A stretch of DNA of 64,000 nt from Selaginella moellendorffii (GCF_000143415.4 NW_003314340.1:424684-488683), one strand, 5' to 3'. Positions 22,400 to 33,117 are shown, counted from the first letter of the stretch. The notes: a model not told the origin generated them from the sequence alone. Numbers and translations are program-made.

Positions 22400-23660
22400 A
22401 TGTATTTTTTATGAAAGTTTGCAAGTTAATTCTAATAAACTTGTGGTTATTTTGACATCCCATATTCCAAAGTGTGTGAATAATATGCAACACAAAGTGC
22501 AATATTTCAATTGTCTTATTGATCATCTTTTTTATCATACTACACCATTACGAGTATTGTTGAAGTTATTAACACTATTTTTCATTTGGTCTCAAGATGT
22601 AAGCAAACATTTGTGAATTTCAAAGAATTATTAATGACTCCTTTAGTTTTAACGTATCATAACTAAACTTAATCTTTCATTTTGCACATAGATGTTTTTG
22701 ATATTAGTTTTAAGGGTATATTGATGCAAGAGACTATAAGTGTACTTGTTCAGTATCATCTTGTTGTATATCAATCATTATTATAATAAGTAAAGATGAA
22801 CCACTCTATAACATAGAAGGAATGTTTAACAATAGTTTAGGGTTTTGATGTAAATTTGCATGATTATACTGTTATTATTTCATTATTGAAGTGAAAGAAC
22901 TTAATTAGTTGTATTATTTGGTGAGCTCTGAAGCTAAAGATATATAATTTTGAGATTGTTCATCACCTAGAGAGTTTTATAATTATTATTAATGCCCTTT
23001 CTTGAATTCCTTTTCCTTCTTCTTTCTCTTCTCATGTTCTTAATAAATCTATTGTTTCAGTATTACTGAATTTTCTAAACAAGGATTTTATGTTGATGGT
23101 ACTTAATATTCAGTATCCACAAAGTGCAAAGCAAATTTTACTTTATTTTGATGAGGTTTATGAAGCTTATAAAGTCAAGCCATGGACTTGAAGGTTTTAT
23201 AATTGATTTAAAAATTTTGCATCATTTTCTAATAATTTATCATTTTGGCATTTACATTCTTTTAAGGATGACCCTTATTTTTTAAAGATTAATTTAAATA
23301 ATTATTTATGATTGGTGGTGCCTTCAATCTTTATTCCACACTTTCTTCACATTTACTATGACTCTCTAATTCTAGGCAAGCACATGGGATATTGTTGTGT
23401 GACCAAGAAGCTACATAAGTTTTTCTATTGGCAAAAAATATGGCATATTATCCAATATAATTGCATTTTGTGCAAATGTTATAATACTTCCCTTGTGCTG
23501 TAGAAGAACAGTTTGAGTTAATTGCAATTTCTCATTTGTTTGGGTTTGTGGCATTTAATCTTATATAGCCTTTTCCATGGTTGATTGTTAACAATGAATA
23601 TATCATTATTACCTTTATCATGGATTATTTAAATTAAGGGATGATTTATGTAAAGCACTA
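22400..23660 (+). mobile_element. Decayed Ty3/Gypsy polymerase remnant
   Basis: With frameshifts and stops, the plus strand encodes successive pol pieces. There is a reverse transcriptase/RNase H junction (LFYHTTPLRVLLKLLT, then DVFDISFKGILMQET) at about 22535-22740. A Zn-binding integrase segment of H-H-C-C type lies at 23316-23503 (HFLHIYYDSL, KKLHKFFYWQ, CILCKCYN), and an integrase core start follows to about 23650. It is the same family as the element at 54608-58060, because the linker and Zn-finger segments align base by base. No long terminal repeats were found. The surrounding 21.2-23.9 kb is AT-rich and otherwise empty. Confidence 0.7.
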
Positions 23661-23919
23661 TTATGTACTTAAAAGGAAAATGGAAGTTTTGTAAATGAAG
23701 AACCATCACTATTATTTACTGTGAATTGTTGATATCAGTGGACCTTTTAACCACCGAAAGTAAATGTTTAGAATATCAGCTTACAAGTTTCTGTCGTCCT
23801 TCTAACTCTTGTGCTTCTGGGACCATCTCCATAAAAACAAATTCATGTGTGTATCGGCAACAAAAAGCAGCCAGCCAGCTGGCTGAAATCAACGTTTCTG
23901 TCGTTGCTGCAAGCTTCGA

Positions 23920-24211
23920 GCATAAAAGCCTACGCAATCCTCTGCTCAATCTCGCTGGGCTCGCATATATATTTCTTATTTGCACAATTCTACACTTGTT
24001 GCTGCTGCTGGAAGTTGCGTTGAGGAGCGCAGCGCGCTTGTTGGAGCTGGCTGCGATGGATGCCACTGTACCGAATGCGTTTGCCCGGTAGGAGTTTGGA
24101 CCAGGATGCACTCCCGCGTGCCACTGCACTTCTTGCGTTTGCCCTGCCTCGCCGCTAGCTCAGGAACTGCTCGGGGCTCAGTTTCTTCGTGTTTCCGTTA
24201 AACATGCCTAA
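23920..24211 (+). other. Possible small Cys-rich gene or gene fragment (right direct-repeat copy)
   Basis: After a TATA-like CATAAAAG at 23920 a frame encodes SCVEERSALVGAGCDGC followed by HCTECVCPVGV. A second, similar CHCTSCVCP motif follows in another frame and ends at TAA 24209-24211. The repeated CHCT-x-CVCP motif suggests a small disulfide-rich protein now broken by one frameshift, or an unseen splice. A more decayed relative lies at 21265-21580. I do not recognise a family. Confidence 0.3.
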
Positions 24212-24482
24212 TCTCTCATAGCTCATGGGAGAAGCCGCCTGATGTGTGTGTACTTGTATCGAATATAATATGTTGCCACTGCATCGAATAATATGTGTTG
24301 CCATTTCATAGAAGAAGAGAAAGAACTCCAAACAATTCAGTGAAGGCCCCACAATGCAATAGAGTGAACATATATTGTCTGTTATTTTTAACTCTTGGAA
24401 ATCCCAAAACAAAACATTACAACAAAAAAGCCTATCAAAGTCTCTCGCGAGCTATACATCTCAATACACCTCATGTACACTT

Positions 24483-26441
24483 CTAGTCAACTTCCTCGAT
24501 CTTGGGCCCCGGGCCATCGGATCCGCCCGAGCCTCCTCCAAACCCAGCGCCGCCGCCTGGAGCGGCGCCACCAGCAGCAGCACCACCACCACCCTGGTAC
24601 ATTCTCGCGATCACCGGGTTGCAGATCCCCTCGAGCTCCTTCTGCTTGTCCTCGAGCTCCTCCACCTCCGCCAGCTGATTCGCATCCAGCCACTCGATCG
24701 TCTTGTTGATCGCCTCCTCGATCTTCTTCTTGTCCGCGGGATCCAGCTTCCCGGCCACATTGTCGTCCCGGATCGTGTTCCTCATGTTGTACGCATAGTT
24801 CTCCAGCGCGTTCCTGGCGTCGATCTTCTTCCTCGCCTCATCGTCCTCCGCCTTGAACTTCTCCGCCTCCTGGACGAGCTTGCTGATCTCCTCCTTGCTC
24901 AGCCGCCCCTTGTCATTCGTGATGACGATCTTGTTCTTCTTGCCGGTCGTCTTGTCCTCCGCCGAGACGTTGAGGATACCATTGGCGTCCATGTCGAACG
25001 CCACCGTGATCTGCGGGACACCCCTCGGAGCCGGAGGAATGCCGGAGAGCTCGAACTTCCCCAGGAGATTGTTGTCTCGGGTCCGAGCACGCTCGCCCTC
25101 GAACACCTGGATCAAGACGCCCGGCTGGTTGTCCGAGTACGTCGAGAAGATCTGCTCCTTCCTAGCCGGAATGGTGGTGTTCCGCGGGATGAGCGTCGTC
25201 ATGACTCCTCCGGCCGTCTCCAGTCCCAGCGAGAGCGGAGCTACGTCGAGGAGCACCACCTCTTGCACCTTCTCGTGCTCCACGCCGCTGAGGATCGCCG
25301 CCTGGACCGCCGCGCCATACGCCACCGCCTCGTCCGGGTTGATGCTCTTGCACAGGTCCTTGCCATTGAAGAAGTCCTGGAGTAGCTGCTGGACTTTGGG
25401 GATCCGGGTGGAGCCGCCGACGAGAACCACGTCATGGATGGATCCCTTGTCCATCTTCGAGTCCTTGAGGCACTTCTCCACTGGCTCCATGCACTTGCGG
25501 AACAAATCCATGCACAGCTCCTCGAACCTGGCCCGGGTGATGCTCGCGTTGAAGTCGATCCCCTCGTACAGCGACTCGACGTTGATCGTCGTCTGGGACG
25601 TGGACGAGAGCGTCCGCTTGGCTCGCTCGCAGGCCGTCCTCAATCGCCGCAGCGCTCTGGCGTTGTCACTGATGTCCTTGCGGTACTTCCGCTTGAACTC
25701 CTGCGCGAAGAAGTTCACCATCCTGTTGTCGAAGTCCTCGCCACCCAAGTGCGTGTCTCCGGCCGTGGCCTTGACCTCGAACACCCCCTGGTCGATCGTG
25801 AGGATCGAGACATCGAAAGTTCCACCGCCCAGGTCGAAGATCAAGATGTTCTTCTCGCCGGTGCTCGACGACTTCTTGTCCAGGCCGTAGGCGATGGCCG
25901 CCGCGGTGGGCTCGTTGATGATCCTCAGCACATTCAAACCCGCGATCACTCCAGCGTCCTTGGTAGCCTGGCGCTGCGAGTCATTGAAATAGGCAGGCAC
26001 CGTCACCACCGCGTCCTTGACGCTCTTGCCCACGAAAACCTCCGCGATCTCCTTCATCTTGGTGAGAACCATGGAGGAGATCTCCTCGGCCGAGAATTGC
26101 TTCTGCTCGTTCTTGTAAGTCACCACGATCATGGGCTTGTCGCTCGGCCCCGCGATCACCTTGAAGGGCCACAGCTTCATGTCCGCCTGGACGGATGGAT
26201 CGCTGAATTTCCTGCCGATGAGCCGCTTGGCATCGAAGACGGTGTTGGAGGGATTGAGCGCGACCTGGTTCTTGGCGGCGTCGCCGATGAGCCGCTCCGT
26301 GTCCGTGAAGGCGACATAGCTGGGCGTCGTCCGGTTGCCCTGATCGTTGGCGATGATCTCCACTCGATCGTGCTGCCAAACCCCGACGCACGAGTACGTC
26401 GTGCCCAGATCGATCCCGACTGCTGGCGCTGTCGACGACAT
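24483..26441 (-). CDS. HSP70: Cytosolic heat shock protein 70
   Basis: An intronless 652-residue HSP70. The nucleotide-binding domain carries [44 protein letters not shown] and [14 protein letters not shown]. The substrate-binding domain and helical lid follow, with a Gly-rich GGxP tail and the terminal EEVD that binds TPR co-chaperones; EEVD marks the cytosolic/nuclear form. The open frame extends upstream to 26504, but the ATG at 26441 ([13 protein letters not shown]) matches the family start. Absence of introns and heat-shock-like elements upstream suggest an inducible gene, which is inference. Its high GC content leaves long antisense open frames that I regard as shadows. Confidence 0.97.
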   Translation of the reverse strand: MSSTAPAVGIDLGTTYSCVGVWQHDRVEIIANDQGNRTTPSYVAFTDTERLIGDAAKNQVALNPSNTVFDAKRLIGRKFSDPSVQADMKLWPFKVIAGPSDKPMIVVTYKNEQKQFSAEEISSMVLTKMKEIAEVFVGKSVKDAVVTVPAYFNDSQRQATKDAGVIAGLNVLRIINEPTAAAIAYGLDKKSSSTGEKNILIFDLGGGTFDVSILTIDQGVFEVKATAGDTHLGGEDFDNRMVNFFAQEFKRKYRKDISDNARALRRLRTACERAKRTLSSTSQTTINVESLYEGIDFNASITRARFEELCMDLFRKCMEPVEKCLKDSKMDKGSIHDVVLVGGSTRIPKVQQLLQDFFNGKDLCKSINPDEAVAYGAAVQAAILSGVEHEKVQEVVLLDVAPLSLGLETAGGVMTTLIPRNTTIPARKEQIFSTYSDNQPGVLIQVFEGERARTRDNNLLGKFELSGIPPAPRGVPQITVAFDMDANGILNVSAEDKTTGKKNKIVITNDKGRLSKEEISKLVQEAEKFKAEDDEARKKIDARNALENYAYNMRNTIRDDNVAGKLDPADKKKIEEAINKTIEWLDANQLAEVEELEDKQKELEGICNPVIARMYQGGGGAAAGGAAPGGGAGFGGGSGGSDGPGPKIEEVD

Positions 26442-26564
26442 TGCGATCTTCGCGCTGCTCACTCGATTTCTAGAGAATCTAGCTAAGAATTTCTCTCTTT
26501 CCACTCACCGATCGATCGAAATCTTCTTTCTTGCTTCTTGGAATGCCAGAGAAAAACCCTCGCA

Positions 26565-26622
26565 TTTATATACCGGGATTGGAAAGCTCCAGAGCGCTCT
26601 GGAAAGCTCCAGAGCGCTCTAG
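26565..26622 (-). promoter_or_regulatory. HSP70 TATA box with tandem 20-bp heat-shock-like repeats
   Basis: On the minus strand TATATAAA lies at 26572-26565. Just upstream, a 20-bp unit (plus-strand GGAAAGCTCCAGAGCGCTCT) occurs twice head to tail, at 26581-26600 and 26601-26620. Each unit contains TTCCAGAG- and CTGGAGC-type half sites resembling nTTCnnGAAn heat-shock elements, though imperfect. Confidence 0.6.
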
Positions 26623-26682
26623 ATGAAATTTGCCACGTGTACACCACCAGTATTTTACCTGGCCAGGTGTCAACGAGTGGCA

Positions 26683-26713
26683 GGGTTAGGGTTTAGGGCG
26701 ATTGTTTAGGGTT
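26683..26713 (+). promoter_or_regulatory. Telo-box cluster upstream of eL36
   Basis: GGGTTAGGGTTTAGGG at 26683-26698 and TTTAGGGTT at 26705-26713 are inverted telo-boxes (AAACCCTAA). Such boxes are frequent near the transcription start of plant ribosomal-protein genes. Confidence 0.6.
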
Positions 26714-26725
26714 CTTGGGGCGGCG

Positions 26726-27170
26726 ATGGCGCCCAGCGTAGCGAGCGGCGGCATTGCCATCGGCCTCAACAAGGGCCATGTCGTCACCAAGAGGATGCCG
26801 GCGAAGCGGCCGATCGCGATGCGAGGGGTAAATCTTAGATCTGGTGTTTCAGCTGCTAGAAATCCTCGAAATCTCTCTTGTCTTTTGTGTAGAAAGGGCA
26901 GAAGAGGACGCTGTTCGTGAGGAAGCTCATCCGGGAGGTCGTGGGGTTTGCGCCCTACGAGAAGAGGATCACGGAGCTTCTCAAGGTCGGCAAGGACAAG
27001 CGCGCATTGAAGGTCGCCAAGCGAAAGCTTGGGTCTCATCTGAGAGCCAAGAAGAAGCGCGAGGAGATGTCCACTGTTTTAAGGAAGATGAGGTACCTAT
27101 GCATTTTTCTTTCTAGCCATTGTATCTTTAGCTCACAGTTCTTGTGACTTTCAGGTCTTCCGGGAAGTGA
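26726..27170 (+). CDS. RPL36: 60S ribosomal protein eL36
   Basis: Three exons, 26726-26827, 26893-27092 and 27155-27170, encode 105 residues. Family landmarks are [50 protein letters not shown] and [11 protein letters not shown]. The very basic composition and length fit eL36, a large-subunit component. The last exon adds only SSGK and the stop. Telo-boxes lie immediately upstream. It is divergent from HSP70, with about 285 bp between start codons, and convergent with the thioredoxin gene. Confidence 0.95.
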
Positions 27171-27275
27171 GAGACACTGTTTTTTCCAAACTTTTTTCTT
27201 TGAATCAATCGCAACGACTCGTATTGACAGATCGATCGAGCTCGATATGGTACAGACCCGTGTTTCGTGTTATCT

Positions 27276-28004
27276 CTATCGTTTCTTCTTGAGCATATCT
27301 CTGACTTCGTCTAGTACAAGCCATGCCTGGTGGCCGCCTATAACTTCGCCTTGCTTCTCTCCGTTTCGCCAAAGCTTGAGGAAAATCCGAAAGTGAGAAT
27401 GGACAAGGGAAGAGGATCGATCATTGCTTGCTTACCTGAATCGTGGGCATTTTCTGCAGATCAAACAAGCGAAGAACTCAGAACTTGGAACTTCAAAAGC
27501 AAAGAAAAAACTCGAGGTTCGTTCGATATTTTACCGTGACTGACGCTCGCTCTATGAGTGATTTTGGCACACAATTCACGTCCACGCAGTAGAAGTTGAT
27601 ACTGTTTCACGACTCGAGATGAGAATCGCCAAGAACGTCGAGACAAGAGGGATTTCTTACTGTGGATAGAACTCGGCCCCAAGCTTCTCGAGCTTGGGCT
27701 TCAAGTAGATGCACTTCCGACACCACAGTGCCATCCTGGAAGGTTTGGAGTTTACGAAATGATATACGGCGCTCGAAAGTTACCATTCGATCACTGCTCC
27801 TTTGTTGGATTCCTGGCAGTCGAGTAGAACTCGGTCGAATTCCTCCTCGCTTGTGATGGGGTGGAGCTCAACCTTGTCGGGCTTTTGGATTCCTCCCCAC
27901 CAGGTAGCGGCTTGGATTGCCATTCCTTTCCTTGAGTTGGGCGTATTGGGCGGACAGGGAGAGAATCTAATGAGAGATTGCGAGGGCAAGAGCGCGCACG
28001 CCAT
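27276..28004 (-). CDS. WCRKC-type thioredoxin
   Basis: Five exons (28004-27784, 27735-27661, 27601-27535, 27453-27436, 27374-27276) join in frame to 159 residues. Residues 1 to about 40 are Ser/Pro-rich and could be a plastid transit peptide. The thioredoxin fold follows: [19 protein letters not shown], active site [23 protein letters not shown], the cis-Pro segment KMPTIQLW, and VIGGHQAW. The WCRKC active site replaces the usual WCGPC and defines the plant WCRKC (thioredoxin-like 3) group in plastids. The fourth exon is only 18 bases. The start at 28004 was chosen for the transit-like N-terminus; an ATG at 28046 would add 14 residues. Confidence 0.88.
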
Positions 28005-28158
28005 GGATAGAGATAAATCCGATAAGCGAATATTTTTAACCAACATGGAATATTCTTTATTAGGGCAGTTGAAATTAAAGGACGAATAGTTTCAACCCTA
28101 GAGCAATTAAGCAAATTAGAGAATATTCGTTAACCAGCAAAGAATATTCTTTAGGGCA
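28005..28158. promoter_or_regulatory. Bidirectional promoter, thioredoxin / PHP gene
   Basis: Only 154 bp separate two divergent start codons. The interval holds a telo-box-like AACCCTAGAG at 28094 and three GAATATTC-type motifs (28026-28034, 28048-28055 and 28142-28150). No TATA box is evident. Confidence 0.5.
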
Positions 28159-29635
28159 ATGGCAAAGACGAAGAAGCACAAGCCGAATCCGCGGAAGAAG
28201 AGGAAGAAGGGGAGCGATTGCCTTGCGCTCAGCTGCTTAGAGGCGTGGTCTCGATGCGATGGCGCTGTGTTGGTGGATCTACACTGCCACACCACTTGCA
28301 GCGATGGATTGCTCAGCCCGCCAGCGCTCGTGGAGCGAGCTCACAAGAGAGGGGTACGCGCTGGCTCGTGTCTTTCTCGACTACACTCTTGTCTTCCAGG
28401 TTAAAGTTCTGGCGCTCACGGATCACGACACCATGGCCGGCGTCCCAGCCGCCATCGCCGCCGCTCGGAGCTATGGAATGCGGATCATCCCTGGAGTGGA
28501 GATCAGCTGCCGATATCTTTCCAGGTAGAGAAGAAGCAAAGTTTTCTCGTTTCTCCGATTGATCAACCCAGGCAATGATTTTCTTTCTGGCAGCTCCGGA
28601 GAGATGGGAGAGCTTGTCCATGTTCTAGCTTACTATGGATGCTGCGGTCCCGCTCAAGGATTGGAGGAGAGGCTGGCTCACATCCGCGAGGGGAGATACG
28701 CTCGAGCGCGTAGCATGGTGGACAAGCTCCGGGATTTGAAGAAACCAGTGAGGTGGGAGAGTGTTCTTGAGTTTGCTGGCGATGGAGTAGCTCCTGGACG
28801 GCCTCACGTCGCTCGGGCTCTCGTCCAGGCCGGGCATGTTAGCAGCGTTGGCGAAGCGTTTCACAAGTATCTCCACGATGGCGGACCTGCGTACTCCAAG
28901 TAAGTTTTTCTAGCGAGCTTTCATGGATGGAGATAGAAGTCTTTCTTTGGTTTTGTGCTATAGTGGCTCCGAGCTTCCGGCGGGAGAAGCTGTGGAGCTC
29001 ATCAGAGAAACGGGAGGGATTGCTGTGCTCGCTCATCCCTGGAGCTTAAAGAATCCCTTGGACGTTGTCAAGCAGCTAAAGGACGCCGGGCTTCATGGAA
29101 TGGAAGTTTACAAGTCTTCTGGACGGGACAAAGGTATGATCGTCTCATATTCACGTTCGTGTCATGTTTAGAACTTCGCTTTCCCGTTGCAGCCTTTGCA
29201 GATCTAGCTGACGCTTATCATCTCGTAAAGCTCGGCGGATCAGACTTCCATGGAACTGGCGCGGCGGACGAGACCGATCTGGGGAAAGTGGAAGTTCCCG
29301 CCAAGGCATTGCACGAGTTCCTCCGTGCGGGTGATCCGGTATGGTTGGATTCCGTGATGAGCATCTTGTCGAGTTTTGCGGCAGGGACAATCACGGCTCA
29401 AAGCCCGGATTGTGACCGGAAAGAAGCCAAGAGCAACACAAATACTCTAGATTTATCTGGAGACGCTGAGCTCCGAGTGGTTTCCAACGGGACAGCGCTG
29501 AAACTCTCGTCGTGGCTGAGTGACGAAGAGAAGCAGCGAGTGGTGGCAGCAGCAGCCGAAGCCCATGGTCTCGACGCTAGGATCACAGATGGTAGAGGAG
29601 AAGTTCTCGTAACCAAGATCACGCAGGGTGACTGA
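28159..29635 (+). CDS. PHP-domain phosphoesterase
   Basis: Five exons (28159-28353, 28400-28524, 28594-28899, 28964-29133, 29193-29635) encode 412 residues. Residues 1-17 are strongly basic (KTKKHKPNPRKKRKK), as for a nuclear or nucleolar signal. The PHP metal-binding motifs come in order: DLHCHTTCSDG, LTDHDTMAG, IPGVEIS, HVLAYYG, VLAHPWS and GGSDFHG. Bacterial and plant relatives of this stand-alone PHP group are predicted phosphoesterases, some acting on 3',5'-nucleoside bisphosphates or RNA 5' ends; the substrate here is not known. The C-terminal 120 residues are not part of the PHP core. It shares a promoter with the WCRKC thioredoxin. Confidence 0.9.
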
Positions 29636-29950
29636 GTTGTCTTGATTGTCCAAGTCCTTTTCTTTAAAACGTCCGGATCCACCACTGGAAAAGATCACCA
29701 GATTTCATGACATCATCCAGCAAGCACCTGTTCCTTGCAACGAGCCACCTCACTAGTGCTTGGACCTTCTACAAGTCCGATTTTTCGCAAGTTCGTCTTG
29801 CACTGAGAAGATGAGGTGTGTCTTGAAGCTGTGATAATGAATGTTAACATCACTGACCATGTGAACATAGTGCTAAGCTTTTGTAAGCTTTTGACAGTAA
29901 TAAAGCATCGCTTGCCTGATGAATTCTTCCAGTTCGTCAACAACTAAGTC
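29636..29950 (-). pseudogene. NLR (NB-ARC) remnant and shared 60-bp segment
   Basis: GATCACCAGATTTCATGACAT at about 29692 and the following GACATCATCCAGCAAGCACC to CTTGC resemble the minus-strand NB-ARC kinase-2 region at 40800-40930 and 63430-63530, with deletions and stops. 29884-29945 carries CTTGCCTGATGAATTCTTCC then AGTTCGTCAACA, a segment found again at 35200-35255 and, inverted, at 12-60. Confidence 0.5.
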
Positions 29951-30220
29951 ACAAAGGTGGCTTCAACCAGAGGTCCGTCACAGACAGGAAGTTCAGGCAA
30001 GTTTATGAAATGACAATGGAGAACTTGGGCGACGCCTCTCTCTTTTTTTCAGCTCAACACAACGATCAAGCGCAAGATCAACCAATCTAGAATCTCCAAA
30101 ATCCGCGAATGGGTTCTTCCAACAAAGCACCGGCCGGGATGGTGGGCGATGGACCAAAACGTCATGTATTTTCCAAAGACATCCTGCCATATGGTTTAAG
30201 TAGATGGTATGTTATTTTAT

Positions 30221-30457
30221 TATCGGAGCCCGGTTGCTGAGATGATGGCTATCTGGTAAGTGTAGAGGTAAACCGTTGTAGAAGACCCGGGTTCGATGCC
30301 GAAGAGTCCAACCAACAAGGACTTTATGGTAAAGTTTTTTGCTCAATAAGTAGCCCTAGTTCTGGTTTGCTAGCTCACTAAAAAAGCTTAGACCAATCGG
30401 TTGAGGCTTTGGTCTCCCAAACCACAGCTCTCGGGTTCGATTCCTCTTTGTAGATAG
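30221..30457 (+). repeat. tRNA-like tandem module, copy 1
   Basis: A 237-bp module with two Pol III type promoter pairs. The first pair is A box TTGCTGAGATG (30234) and B box GGTTCGATGCC (30290). The second is A box TTAGACCAATCGG (30389) and B box GGTTCGATTCC (30434). The second unit has a tRNA-Gly(CCC)-like anticodon arm (GGT-CTCCCAA-ACC). Acceptor stems do not pair, so these are tRNA-derived and probably not working tRNAs. Four copies occur within 7.7 kb. Confidence 0.6.
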
Positions 30458-30635
30458 AATAAAGTCAGGAATATTCATGGCCAGATGGTTAACCTAGTTT
30501 TCCCCTTGTCTAGCATCTTTCCATGGAACACAAAACGTTTGGTCTCCCAGAGTTTTTACTTCTCACCTTCGCTATCTTTCTCCAGGTGCAGTTTAAAAGT
30601 AAATTACATTTTTATTAAGCCTCGCCCTCTGCGAG

Positions 30636-30643
30636 TATAAAAG
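30636..30643 (+). promoter_or_regulatory. TATA box of IFRD copy A
   Basis: TATAAAAG lies 49 bp before the ATG. The same box and flank are found at 35849 and 38074 in front of the other two copies. Confidence 0.7.
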
Positions 30644-30691
30644 ATCGCAAAGAACTAGGGCTTTCTCATTCTTCCAGTCAGCAAACGGGAG

Positions 30692-31969
30692 ATGGAGTGC
30701 GTTAAGGTGCGATCGTCAAAGAGATTGTCCAAGAAGTGCAAGAGGCATGCCGAAGACAAGGAGAACAAACTCAAACAACACCACGAGTGTGACACGGAGC
30801 ATATGGACGACGACTCTTCGTCCACACTCTTGGACTTGGAGGCAAGCCTAGATTGTTTGTACGAGAAGCGATCCAGCACCCGAGAGGCCGGCTTGAAGGG
30901 CATGATCGACGCTTTGGTGGCAAGGGTGATGACCCACTTCGTGGAGGACAAGTATGAAACGTTGACTCATCAAATCCTATCGTCAATCAAGCGGAGTTCT
31001 TCGACAGAGGCTGCTCTTGCGGGGCGTGCTCTGGCCATGGTTTCCATCACCGCGGGAGCAGGGAAAGTGGCCGAGCACGTATTCGAGGCTAGCTTCCCTC
31101 ATCTCTCCAAGATTTCCAAGCTCGGACGCGATTCTGCCGCGAGGGTTTCAGCGATTGAGGCTCTCGGGATGTTGGCTTTCGTTGGTGGCGTGGACTTGGA
31201 GGAGGCAAGCGCGATGGAGGTCCTGTGGCAGATTGTCATCCACAAAGGCAGTGCTCACGCAGATCAAACTCTTGGTACGAGCAAACCCACACCTCCAGTC
31301 AAGGCGGCCGCCATCACGGCTTGGAGTTTGCTGCTTTCTACGTTGAGCTCCAAGAGAGTCATGGCCCTCCAGCTCCCGAGTGTGTTGGGAGCTCTGTCCT
31401 GTTTGCTCGAGGATCCAGATGTAGGTGTTCGCAAGGCTGCCGGGGAAGCCATTGCTCTTCTCTTCGAAGTTGGCGGCATCCACCTGTTGGAGGAGCAAGC
31501 TCTTGGCGAAGGTGGAGCAACGGCAATGGAGCTGCAGGTGGTGGATCAGATGAAAGCGCTGGCTGCCTCTTCCAGCCGGAAGGGCCAGACGAAGAAAGAA
31601 AGATCCGAGCAGAGGAGCAGCTTCAGGGACATGGTGGCGACTCTCCAAGGTGGTGCGTGTCATGAGACTTGTGTCAAGCTCAAGCACGGTGACTCGCTCA
31701 AGATCAGTACGTGGAGCCAAACCGTGCAGCTCAATGCCTTCCGAAGCCTCCTGGGCGAAGGCTTTCAGAGGCACTTGCAGGAAAACGATCTCCTGCACCA
31801 AGTGTTCAACTTTGCTCCAAGCAACACTGTGGTTTACAAGGGGACGGCAAAACAGCAAAAGCATCAGAACTGCATGGCGAGTAAAATGAAGACCCAACTC
31901 ATGAACCAGAGAAGGTGTGCGCTTGAGGCCACTCGAAAGTTTAACGACGGTAGCATTGAAATATGCTAG
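30692..31969 (+). CDS. IFRD-family protein, copy A
   Basis: An intronless 425-residue frame. After a Lys/Glu-rich N-terminus come an acidic/Ser stretch and an armadillo-like IFRD region (LDCLYEKRSSTREAGLKGMI; VSAIEALGMLAFVGG; LEDPDVGVRKAAGEAIALLF). The C-terminal IFRD block follows (SFRDMVATLQGG; TWSQTVQLNAFRSLLGEGF). Proteins of this family (interferon-related developmental regulator; plant SAT32-like) are linked to transcription and translation control; the exact role here is unknown. Copy C at 38130-39407 differs by a handful of residues and copy B is truncated. A TATA box lies 49 bp upstream. Confidence 0.85.
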   Translation: MECVKVRSSKRLSKKCKRHAEDKENKLKQHHECDTEHMDDDSSSTLLDLEASLDCLYEKRSSTREAGLKGMIDALVARVMTHFVEDKYETLTHQILSSIKRSSSTEAALAGRALAMVSITAGAGKVAEHVFEASFPHLSKISKLGRDSAARVSAIEALGMLAFVGGVDLEEASAMEVLWQIVIHKGSAHADQTLGTSKPTPPVKAAAITAWSLLLSTLSSKRVMALQLPSVLGALSCLLEDPDVGVRKAAGEAIALLFEVGGIHLLEEQALGEGGATAMELQVVDQMKALAASSSRKGQTKKERSEQRSSFRDMVATLQGGACHETCVKLKHGDSLKISTWSQTVQLNAFRSLLGEGFQRHLQENDLLHQVFNFAPSNTVVYKGTAKQQKHQNCMASKMKTQLMNQRRCALEATRKFNDGSIEIC

Positions 31970-33100
31970 AGGAGTGGAAATCTTTAACATTCAAATGTAT
32001 CAAACTTAAGATCACTTAAGAGAGAGAACTAAAACGACTTGTGTATGCTACAAAGATCTCAAGCTGAAAAAATGTCGAGAATTCTACTCGACCTCTTCAA
32101 GCGGTTTACTTTTCAGCTTGGCCTTTCTTGAGCGCTGAAACATTGAGTGCCTCGTTAGCATGTTTACAACTTCTCTCTAGCTTCGTACCCTCCAGGGGAG
32201 AAACTTTCTGCTCCTCATTCTGCAGCGCAAGTGAGAGGAAAACGAAGCCGAGAAGCTTACTCGCAGTACTTGCGGGCGAGACTTTGTAGTGACTGCGTGT
32301 TATACCTGTCTTTCATCTTCTCAACGCGTTTCATCTCCTTGAGTTTCACCAGGTTTTCCTGCCTCTTCTTTCAGCTCTGTATGGCAGCGACATAAGAGCA
32401 AAACAGAGCCCCCAATCTTGACTTCCCAAACCAAAAACATGCTCAGAATTAAAGTGAGCAAGTGAGAAAGTTGTGCACAAGTGTGGGGGTCTTGAAGGTG
32501 ATTGGCAGAAGAATGGCAGGCAGGCGTGGACTGTGAACAATTTCAAGATGTCGTCCTCTCCCAAAAAAGCCCCCATCTTGGTTTTAATTTCACCTTTAAG
32601 CTTTCGGGTGGTAACCAAGATCTTGCTTCGATTTTGTATCAAAACGATCCAAAAGATCACTAGATTTCGAGACATTCATTGTCGATTGGACCGATTTTTG
32701 GCAAGTTCGTCTTGCTTTGCCTCCACCTGAGAAGATGCAAGAAGATGTGATAAAGGAACGTAAATGTCACATGATTGACCGCGTGAACATAGTGGTAAGC
32801 TTTTGAGAGTAATGAGGCGATCGACCAAAACGTAAACACACCCTGCCATATGGTTTAACTACATGGTATTGTTATTTTATTATCGGAGCCCGGTTGCCGA
32901 GATGATGGCTATCAGGTAAGTGTAGAGGTAAACCGTTGTAGAAGACCCGGGTTCGATGCCGAAGAGTCCAACCAACAAGGACTTTATGGTAAAGTTTTTT
33001 GCTCAATAAGTAGCCCTAGTTCTGGCTTGCTAGCTCACTAAAAAAGCTTAGACCAATCAGTTGAGGCCTTGGTCTCCCAAACCACAGCTCTCGGGTTCGA
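31145..33100 (+). repeat. Segmental duplication unit, upstream copy
   Basis: About 1.96 kb, from within the IFRD coding region through the 3' flank, the NLR remnant and the tRNA-like module, recurs at 35915-37870 with a constant offset of 4,770 bp. Only an occasional base differs (e.g. 33026 C versus 37796 T). The near identity shows a recent duplication or gene conversion, or a misassembled repeat. Confidence 0.8.
32030..32830. pseudogene. NLR remnant downstream of IFRD copy A, with fold-back arrangement
   Basis: On the minus strand SKILVTTRKLKGE (about 32580-32620) matches the RNBS-B segment after the NB-ARC kinase-2 motif. On the plus strand CGGLEGDWQKNGRQA (about 32480-32520) matches, in opposite orientation, the segment at 40612-40710. 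So two parts of one NLR gene now face each other. The block 32640-32760 matches 40795-40990. An identical copy lies 4,770 bp downstream. Confidence 0.55.
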
Positions 33101-33117
33101 TTCTTCTTGGTAGATAG
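32881..33117 (+). repeat. tRNA-like tandem module, copy 2
   Basis: Same 237-bp module as at 30221. B boxes fall at the same offsets (GGTTCGATGCC, GGTTCGATTCT). The last base of the second B box is changed, and divergence from the other copies begins right after it. Confidence 0.6.

Noticed and set aside
24375-26486. Three long plus-strand open frames (336-350 codons) antisense to HSP70
   Set aside because: They follow from the GC-rich, codon-biased HSP70 sequence on the other strand; they lack introns, domains and recognisable motifs.
31148-31990. 280-codon minus-strand frame antisense to IFRD copy A, repeated in B and C
   Set aside because: It is conserved only because the IFRD copies are near identical; the plus strand carries clear family motifs.
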